A DNA stretch of 64,000 nucleotides, taken from contig JAPWUV010000001.1 of the NCBI GenBank assembly GCA_028275345.1, forward strand, positions 434,001 through 498,000, read 5' to 3'. How positions within the stretch are numbered: position 1 is the stretch's first letter; every line of letters starts with the position of its first letter. The notes below the pieces were generated by a model. That model was not told the DNA's origin and did not search any database. It saw only the letters and a list, made by a program, of their open reading frames with translations. This DNA is from a bacterium. Its GTDB lineage: Bacteria > Zhuqueibacterota > Zhuqueibacteria > Oleimicrobiales > Geothermoviventaceae. This document shows positions 58,425 to 64,000 of this stretch, in pieces. Position numbers and translations under genes: made by a program.

Positions 58425-60884
58425 ATGAATCGCGTGAACTACTGGAAGGGATCCTGGGCGCTGGAGGTCCTGTGGCTTGTCTTTTCCCTCGCCGGCGCGG
58501 GCCTGAGCGCGGAGCCAACACCATGGCGACCTCGGATCCGGCCGCAAGCCGGCCCGGACGGATTCGTCCTCGTTCACGGTGGAACCTTCCTGCGGGGAGA
58601 CGTGTTGCGCGGAGCGGCACGAGCCCTGGCCCGCGTGGAGGACTTCGAGATCCTGGACCACCCGATCACCAATCGGGAATATGCCGTTTTCGTGCGCGAA
58701 ACGGGTCATCCGGCTCCGCCTTATTGGAAAGGCCAGTCCCCGCCGCCGGATCTTCTCGACCACCCGGTGGTGATGGTGAACCGGTACGACGCGGTTTCCT
58801 ACCTCAAGTGGCGTTCCGCCAAGGAAGGCAGGCTCTACCGCTTGCCCACTGCGGCCGAGTTCGAATACGCCGCGCGGGGAGGGCTGGTGGATGCCAAATA
58901 CCCATGGGGCGACGAGGATCCGGAGGGGCGCGCGAACTTCGATGCCGACGGCTCGCGAAATCTGGATCAATGGTCCAGCTACCTCGAGCCGGTCAAGAAA
59001 CACGCGCCCAACGGATACGGATTGCATGACATGGCCGGCAATGTATTCCAGTTCGTGGATATGTACCCGGATCCGGCCACGCAACAGTACAAGTACCGAC
59101 TGGATGACCCCATCGGCCTCGAAGGCTCAATCATGGGGGGATCGTGGAACCGCAGCGCCCAGTACTTGCGGGTGGGTTTCATCTCGGGCCATAGCGCCGG
59201 GATCCGAAGCCCGGAGGTGGGATTCCGACCCGTGCGCCAGCCGCAGGGAAGCGACTGGCGCGTCGTCCCGCGTCGGGTGGTCGCGTTACCCCACGGGAAG
59301 GGGCGCATCTTCCTGAGCTGGGCCCTGTTAGCCAGCGACGCCCCGAACGTCCGTTTCCATGTGTACCGAAGCCGCTACCGCGACGAGGCCGGCTTCCGCA
59401 CGACGGATAGACCCATCTCCGCCTGTTCCTACGTGGACACGCTGGACGAAAGCTGGCAACGGCTGAGCCGGATCTACTACCGGATCCGTCCGGTGGACGC
59501 GGAAGGCCGGGAAGGACCGCTCAGCGAATGGGCCGGGGTGAGTCCGGCGGATTCGACTTCTGCCGTGGTTCTCCGCGTCGAAACGAGATCGCTGGCTGGC
59601 GGCCTCGTGCCCGTGTTCGGTGACCTCGACGGCGACGGCCTTCTCGACTGCGTGGTCCGCATCACCAATGGGATCCACGAAATGTCCCAGGATCCCGGCG
59701 TCCCGGTGGAGATGGAGGCATTCTCGTCGTGGGGGCACTCTCTGTGGCGCCGACCGCTTGTTTGGCATGACCACTGCTTCGGAAACCACAATAACGTGCC
59801 CTTCTGCGTGTTCGATCTGGACGGAGACGGCCGGGCGGAGGTCATCAGCCGCCTCCAGCTCGGGGACTCGGTATACCTCGCCGTGCTCGACGGGTGGACG
59901 GGTCGAGTGCTCCGGAAGACCCCGTGGCCGGAGCTTCTCTCGGACTGGAACCGCTCTTCCACGCGCATCCATCTTTCTGTGGCCTTTCTGGACGGCAAGC
60001 ATCCGTTCATCGTGACGCAAACAGGCCTGTACGAAAACGAGCGCTTCACGGCTTTCGATGGGAAACTTCGGCGAATCTGGGACTTCCAGAGCACGGGGCT
60101 TACCAATGGGAGCGGCTCGCACCGCATCGAGGTGGCCGACGTGGACGGCGACGGACGACAGGAGGTGTTCGATGGGACCACATGTCTCAGCCCGGACGGG
60201 ACGGTGCGATGGTCCATCTATCGGCACCATCCGGATGTGGTGAGCATCCACGACATCGATCCCGATGTGCCGGGTCGGGAAGTCTTTTACATCGTGGAGA
60301 CGAGCATCGATGCGGGTGTTTACCTGGTACGTGCTGCGGATGGGGGAGTCCTCTGGTTCCACAATCAGGAAAAGGACCCGGCCTGGACCCACGGGCACGT
60401 CGGCTGGACCGCCGACATTTGGGCTGGTTCTCCCGGCTACGAATGCGCCTCAAACCGTCGCGGACATGATGACCGCAACATGCTCTTGTATTCGTGCCGC
60501 GGCGCACTCCTGCTCGAGGGCTTTCCCTACGGAGCCACGCCCCTGGAGTGGGATGGCGATCCGACACGCGAGCTCATCCTGCCGGACCGCCTCGTCATCG
60601 GGGAATTCGACGGCAAAGGGGTCCACCCACTGGAGAGCTTGAAGCTGCCGGCGGCGAATCTGCGCCTCGTGTACACGGCAGATCTGGTGGGCGATTTCCG
60701 TGACGAGCTGATTCTTTCGGGTAGGGATGGAGATAGAGTCTCCCTCTGGGTCCTGACGGCGACGAGGCCGATCGAGGCCCGGTGGGAGTCACGCTTGGAG
60801 AGTTTGGACTACAGGCTTTGGTTAGCCAGGAACATGGGCGGCGGGTACTCCCAGGTCTTTGACGAACCCCTTCGTACACCGTGA
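58425..60884 (+). CDS. FGE-sulfatase-like domain fused to a PL11-like propeller, exported
   Basis: 819 residues; signal-like N-terminus to about 27 (LSAEP). Residues about 40-270 are an FGE/SUMF1-type fold (FVLVHGGTFLRGD, RLPTAAEFEYAARGG, YGLHDMAGNVFQFV, MGGSWNRSA, GFRPVR), but the two Cys of true formylglycine-generating enzymes are absent. Residues about 275-819 look like a rhamnogalacturonan-lyase (PL11)-type propeller: VPVFGDLDGDGLLDCVV, GNHNNVPFCVFDLDGDGRAEVISR and VVSIHDIDPDVPGREVFYIVE. Asp-rich DxDGDG loops are likely Ca-binding. The combination is unusual. It may bind or cleave acidic polysaccharide; activity is unproven. Confidence 0.82.
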   Translation: MNRVNYWKGSWALEVLWLVFSLAGAGLSAEPTPWRPRIRPQAGPDGFVLVHGGTFLRGDVLRGAARALARVEDFEILDHPITNREYAVFVRETGHPAPPYWKGQSPPPDLLDHPVVMVNRYDAVSYLKWRSAKEGRLYRLPTAAEFEYAARGGLVDAKYPWGDEDPEGRANFDADGSRNLDQWSSYLEPVKKHAPNGYGLHDMAGNVFQFVDMYPDPATQQYKYRLDDPIGLEGSIMGGSWNRSAQYLRVGFISGHSAGIRSPEVGFRPVRQPQGSDWRVVPRRVVALPHGKGRIFLSWALLASDAPNVRFHVYRSRYRDEAGFRTTDRPISACSYVDTLDESWQRLSRIYYRIRPVDAEGREGPLSEWAGVSPADSTSAVVLRVETRSLAGGLVPVFGDLDGDGLLDCVVRITNGIHEMSQDPGVPVEMEAFSSWGHSLWRRPLVWHDHCFGNHNNVPFCVFDLDGDGRAEVISRLQLGDSVYLAVLDGWTGRVLRKTPWPELLSDWNRSSTRIHLSVAFLDGKHPFIVTQTGLYENERFTAFDGKLRRIWDFQSTGLTNGSGSHRIEVADVDGDGRQEVFDGTTCLSPDGTVRWSIYRHHPDVVSIHDIDPDVPGREVFYIVETSIDAGVYLVRAADGGVLWFHNQEKDPAWTHGHVGWTADIWAGSPGYECASNRRGHDDRNMLLYSCRGALLLEGFPYGATPLEWDGDPTRELILPDRLVIGEFDGKGVHPLESLKLPAANLRLVYTADLVGDFRDELILSGRDGDRVSLWVLTATRPIEARWESRLESLDYRLWLARNMGGGYSQVFDEPLRTP

Positions 60885-60905
60885 GCCCGCGGGACTCAGG
60901 CTGTC

Positions 60906-62792
60906 ATGGCACCAAGGGGATCTCGAAAGCAGGCAAAGGGGCAGGCGGCGCGAGGGACTCGATCGGACCGCGGCCCTTCCCGGTGGCTCGTGAAGCTTTG
61001 GGAATCGGACGTCAAGCTAGGAGCGGTGATCTTTGGGCTTGCGCTGCTGGTCCGAGCGGTCTACGCTTTCCACCTGATGCGGAACAGCCCTGCGGCAAAC
61101 ATCCTCATCCACGATTCCGCGCTTTTCAACCACTTCGCCCACCAGATCCTGGCTGGGAAGCTGGTTCTGGATCGGGCATTCTACCTTCCGCCGCTCTACA
61201 GCTACTTCCTGGCTCTTGTGTACTGGGCCATAAGGGACTCCCTTCAAGTTGTGCGGATGGTGCAGTTCTTGTTGGGGGCGCTGACTGCGGTTCTCGTGTT
61301 CGCGCTGGGGCGGCTCCTATTCTCCAAGCGGGCTGCGGTGATCGCAGGGCTATACGCGGCCGTCTATGCTCCCTTCCTCTTCTTCGAAGGGACGCTCCTC
61401 GGCACTTCTCTGGAGTGCTTTCTTCTCCTACTCGCTGTATTCCTTGGGGTCGCCGGGGTTCAGGGGGGATCGTGGTGGCTGGCGGCGCTGTCGGGCATTT
61501 GTTTGGGGCTGGCAGCTACCGGGCGTCCGAATGCGGTGACGGTAGTGCCGGCCTTCCTGATGGCATCTTGGCTTCTCCGTGCGGAGGGAAGAAGGGGGCT
61601 TTTGGTCGCGGCGTGGGTCGTGGGTTTCGCCTTACCCATCGGCGGTACCGCACTTCACAACTACCTGGCTGAGGGCCAATGGATTCCCCTGACCACCCAC
61701 GGGGGCATCAACTTCTACATTGGCAATCACCGGGGAGCGAGCGGCGTGTGGGAGGCGCCGGAAGGCATCGAGCCGAACGTGAGCGCCATCAATCTGGAGC
61801 AAGCCACGCAGGTGGCCGAAGCCGAGGTTGGCCGTCCACTGACGGCTTCCGAGGTGTCATCTTTCTGGTACCGCAAGGCCTTTCGTTTCATCTTTTCGCG
61901 GCCCCACGAATGGATCTTGCTCATGATCAAAAAGTCGCTCCTTCTCCTGAACCCGTATGAGGTGCCGTTGAATTTCCAGTATGCCTTTCACCAGCAGTTC
62001 TCCTGGCTGCTGAGAGTTCCGTTCACCAACCTCATGTTCCTGCTTCCCTTTAGCTTGTTCGGGATCGCACTGGCCTGGCCGCAGAAGAAGAGTTTGGTTC
62101 TACTTTATCTCGTGGTCGGTCTGTACGCCCTCGGGGTCGTTCTGTTCTTCGTCTCCGACCGGTACCGGCTCGTCATGGTGCCGTACCTGATCTTGTTCGG
62201 GGCCTACTGCGTGGACTGGCTGATCCGGGAGAGAAATCGGAGGAAGGCGATGGTTCGGAGGATTGCTCTGGGGCTTGGGGTGGCTCTGGTGTTTTCCTTC
62301 TGGCTCGCGCTTAGGCAGACGGCTCGGGCCAATCCCGCTGATGAGTACTACAACCTTTGCGTGGCCCATCTGAACGAAGGGCATGTGGATGAGGCCATCT
62401 ACTGGGGGCGCAAAGCCATCCTGGCTGATCCTTCGATGGAAAATGCCCACTACAACGTGGGCGTGGCGCTGATGAAAAAGGGCCGATACCGAGAGGCGCT
62501 GGAGGCCTTTCAGGTGGTCGTGCGGCTCGATCCCACCGAAGTTCCGGCCTGGGGGAACATCGGCGGTCTCTATCTGCAGCTCGGCGAGGTAAGGCAGGCC
62601 ACCCAAAATCTGCTGAAAGCGGTGGAGCTCGACAGCACCTATCTTCCGGCATGGCTCAATCTGGGCTTGGCCTATTATCACACGGGGGATTACGAAGCGG
62701 CGAGGCGTGCCTGGGAGACGGCACTCCGGATCGATCCGGCCAACGAGACAGCGAAGCGAAATCTCGCAGCCCTTGAAGCTTTGCGCTATTGA
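60906..62792 (+). CDS. GT39/ArnT-like membrane glycosyltransferase with C-terminal TPRs
   Basis: 628 residues, about 10-11 membrane helices (about 35-455), the long first loop with HDSALFNHFAHQILAGK and AFYLPPLYSYFLALVY as in GT39/PMT and ArnT enzymes, which move sugars from lipid carriers to proteins or lipids on the outer side of the membrane. The C-terminal ~150 residues carry four TPR-like repeats (DEYYNLCVAHLNEGHVDEAI, ENAHYNVGVALMKKGRYREAL, and two more). The start follows the preceding stop by 21 bases. The acceptor and donor are unknown. Confidence 0.87.
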   Translation: MAPRGSRKQAKGQAARGTRSDRGPSRWLVKLWESDVKLGAVIFGLALLVRAVYAFHLMRNSPAANILIHDSALFNHFAHQILAGKLVLDRAFYLPPLYSYFLALVYWAIRDSLQVVRMVQFLLGALTAVLVFALGRLLFSKRAAVIAGLYAAVYAPFLFFEGTLLGTSLECFLLLLAVFLGVAGVQGGSWWLAALSGICLGLAATGRPNAVTVVPAFLMASWLLRAEGRRGLLVAAWVVGFALPIGGTALHNYLAEGQWIPLTTHGGINFYIGNHRGASGVWEAPEGIEPNVSAINLEQATQVAEAEVGRPLTASEVSSFWYRKAFRFIFSRPHEWILLMIKKSLLLLNPYEVPLNFQYAFHQQFSWLLRVPFTNLMFLLPFSLFGIALAWPQKKSLVLLYLVVGLYALGVVLFFVSDRYRLVMVPYLILFGAYCVDWLIRERNRRKAMVRRIALGLGVALVFSFWLALRQTARANPADEYYNLCVAHLNEGHVDEAIYWGRKAILADPSMENAHYNVGVALMKKGRYREALEAFQVVVRLDPTEVPAWGNIGGLYLQLGEVRQATQNLLKAVELDSTYLPAWLNLGLAYYHTGDYEAARRAWETALRIDPANETAKRNLAALEALRY

Positions 62793-63518
62793 GGGCGGCG
62801 TGGGGATATAGCCCACTGTCCCGTGCACGCTACGCGGCGAGTCCCGTCTCGAACGATGCGGGATCCTCGACGGGGCCGGCACTGCCCCCCGTTCGGCGCG
62901 GGTCGGCACGTCCGGGGATTGCGTCCCGCGCTCGGGTCGAAGGTCGGGCGCGTGGAGAACGGCCAGAGATGTGCAGCCGAATGGGAGTGGGTGTCCCCAG
63001 CGTCGCTGGCGCATCGACACGGTCGACCCGGAGGTGCTTCCGCGCGGCACCGGACGGCGCTTCTCTCCTTTGAGGCCTGGGGCGGGGTGGTGCCAGCCGA
63101 GCTCAGGGCCCACTGGATCCGCGGCGTTTCCCTTGGACGAACACCTCACTGCTTGCCGAAGAGGAGTTCGTTTCTCCGGGAGATGCGGGAGCCAACGCGA
63201 TGGAATCTGACCCCACCTGTGCTTGCCTGCTCATGCCCAGGGTCGGGGGGAAGGGGAAGTAGGTTCAGCGTCCGATTTCCCGCGGTGAAACGGAGGCGGA
63301 AGCCGCGAGTTCTGCCGCGCGACGGCCAACCCACCGCCGCAGCGTGGCGGCTAGTGCCCCGGACCGCCGACGAATAACCTCGCCGGAGACCAGCGAGCTT
63401 GCGAGCCCGGCCTCATCCCGTCTTCCCCTGGGCGCCACCCAACAGAGGCACTGCGCCTCCAGGAAGATCCAGTGTTTCCGATGAGGACCTCCCGTGCAGG
63501 GCGCAACTTCGGGTCGAC
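62793..63518. other. 726-base region without a supportable gene
   Basis: GC-rich, with several open frames but none with homology, a good Shine-Dalgarno or plausible composition. A stretch reading GGAATCTGACCCC (about 63199-63211) resembles ends often seen near small transposase-related elements, but no partner repeat was found. It separates the GT39 gene from the permease pair on the other strand and may be decayed sequence or hold regulatory elements I cannot recognise. Confidence 0.45.
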
Positions 63519-63716
63519 TTACGGGAGCTCGCCCGTTTCTTTCTTCGGCATGAGCCAAAGGGGAGCGGTCAGGAACCAGACGAGGCTGAGAAGGTTCGTC
63601 GCCGCGAGATAGGAGCGGAAACTGACGGTTCCCGACAGGTGCATTGCCGCGAAAGCCAGGATAGCCAGCAAGGACATCAGCGAGATGAAGGGCAGAGAGA
63701 CCCGTAGGATCTTCAT
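63519..63716 (-). CDS. Small two-TM membrane protein next to the permease
   Basis: 65 residues from the ATG at 63716 (GGAGGGG Shine-Dalgarno). Two hydrophobic helices (about 7-26 and 35-58). It starts 14 bases after the permease stop, so it is probably co-transcribed and may be an accessory subunit, as small two-helix proteins are for some sodium symporters. No family is recognised with confidence. Confidence 0.7.
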   Translation of the reverse strand: MKILRVSLPFISLMSLLAILAFAAMHLSGTVSFRSYLAATNLLSLVWFLTAPLWLMPKKETGELP

Positions 63717-63730
63717 GATCCCCTCCAGCG

Positions 63731-64000
63731 CTACCTTCGGTAGAGGGCCATGGTGAGCAGAATGTACAGGACCTGAGCAATCACGTATCCGGGGAGCCAC
63801 TTGAAGAAGAGATGAATCGGCAGAGCGAAGACGATCGCGAGGGTTCCGATCCAGCCGAGCAGGGCGGGCCAGTTGATGAATCGGTTTTCGGCCTCAGCCC
63901 GATACTGTTTGAGGCGCAGCCGCGGGAAAATCCAGTGCTCGGAGAAGACCACGGCCCCAATGGGCATCAGCACCAGGCCGTAGAGGGCCACGAAGTCCAG
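63731..64000 (-). CDS. C-terminal end of a multi-TM permease, probably NCS1/purine-cytosine type (5' end outside window)
   Basis: The last 89 residues of a protein whose frame is open at base 64000. Three hydrophobic helices and the loop LMPIGAVVFSEHWIFPRL resemble the C-terminal part of NCS1-like nucleobase/purine-cytosine permeases, with NRFINWPALLGWIGTLAIVF following. With only the end visible, other cation symporter families cannot be excluded. Confidence 0.6.
   Translation of the reverse strand: MDFVALYGLVLMPIGAVVFSEHWIFPRLRLKQYRAEAENRFINWPALLGWIGTLAIVFALPIHLFFKWLPGYVIAQVLYILLTMALYRR

Noticed and set aside
58425-59240. Functional formylglycine-generating enzyme / sulfatase maturation factor
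   Set aside because: The fold is FGE-like but the catalytic cysteines are absent and no sulfatase gene lies nearby.
62823-63377. 184-codon open frame in the 726-base gap
   Set aside because: Arg/Pro/His-rich, no start signal, no recognisable domain; frames on both strands are equally open.
1-64000. CRISPR arrays, prophage, integrase or insertion sequences
   Set aside because: I found no regularly spaced direct repeats, transposase, integrase or phage structural genes anywhere in the window.

Overview
The window is GC-rich chromosomal DNA from a Gram-negative bacterium, most likely of the FCB superphylum and close to the KSB1/Calditrichota type of lineage. The lineage is an inference. It rests on a TamB/TamA-type outer-membrane pair, a TonB-dependent-receptor-like protein with a carboxypeptidase-regulatory-like N-terminus, a PorV/PorQ-family barrel, and four exported proteins ending in the 'PNP...G.Y' C-terminal domain typical of type IX secretion cargo. 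Readable promoters are plain sigma-70-like (TTGACA-N17-TAtnnT), not the Bacteroidetes -33/-7 type. I count 41 protein genes, two of them cut by the window edges. I see no rRNA, tRNA, CRISPR array or complete mobile element.

Layout. 1-4352: end of a TamB-like gene overlapping a TamA/BamA-like Omp85 gene. 4537-6081: exported esterase with a carbohydrate-binding-like domain. 6116-8587 (minus): the TIGR03545/TIGR03546 membrane pair. 8891-12254: RidA lipoprotein, ureohydrolase coupled to a tiny Lrp/AsnC-type RAM protein, metallo-beta-lactamase-fold hydrolase and tetraheme cytochrome c. 12460-16094: MerR regulator with a cysteine-rich tail, then a complete TRAP transporter. 16439-21792: two large exported peptidases (S9 and M1). 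21976-28537 (minus): secreted Gfo/Idh/MocA-like lipoprotein, small channel-like membrane protein, and an amino-sugar group (GlcNAc-6-P deacetylase, nuclease-like protein, GH20 hexosaminidase). 28754-33819: orphan lipoprotein, and a 1437-residue acyl-CoA dehydratase activase fusion on the other strand.

34185-41376 is a three-gene outer-membrane/secretion cluster: receptor, 1014-residue sorted protein and PorV-like barrel. It has its own promoter and closes with a strong terminator. 41600-47408 (minus) holds a seven-repeat propeller protein and a sodium symporter - acetyltransferase - NamZ/DUF1343 operon that looks like peptidoglycan-sugar salvage. 47612-56275 holds a lipoprotein and a partner-switching signalling module: two SpoIIE-type phosphatases with different sensors, a STAS antagonist, an RsbW-type kinase and a third GAF-GAF-SpoIIE phosphatase. 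56326-62792 encodes an M28-like peptidase, an unusual FGE-like/PL11-like fusion and a GT39-like glycosyltransferase with TPRs. The window ends in a permease and a small membrane partner (minus strand).

Taken together the segment is rich in envelope biogenesis, extracellular protein and sugar degradation, import of small acids and sugars, and signalling. The most system-like parts are the receptor/sorted-protein/PorV trio, the three-phosphatase partner-switching module and the symporter-NamZ operon.
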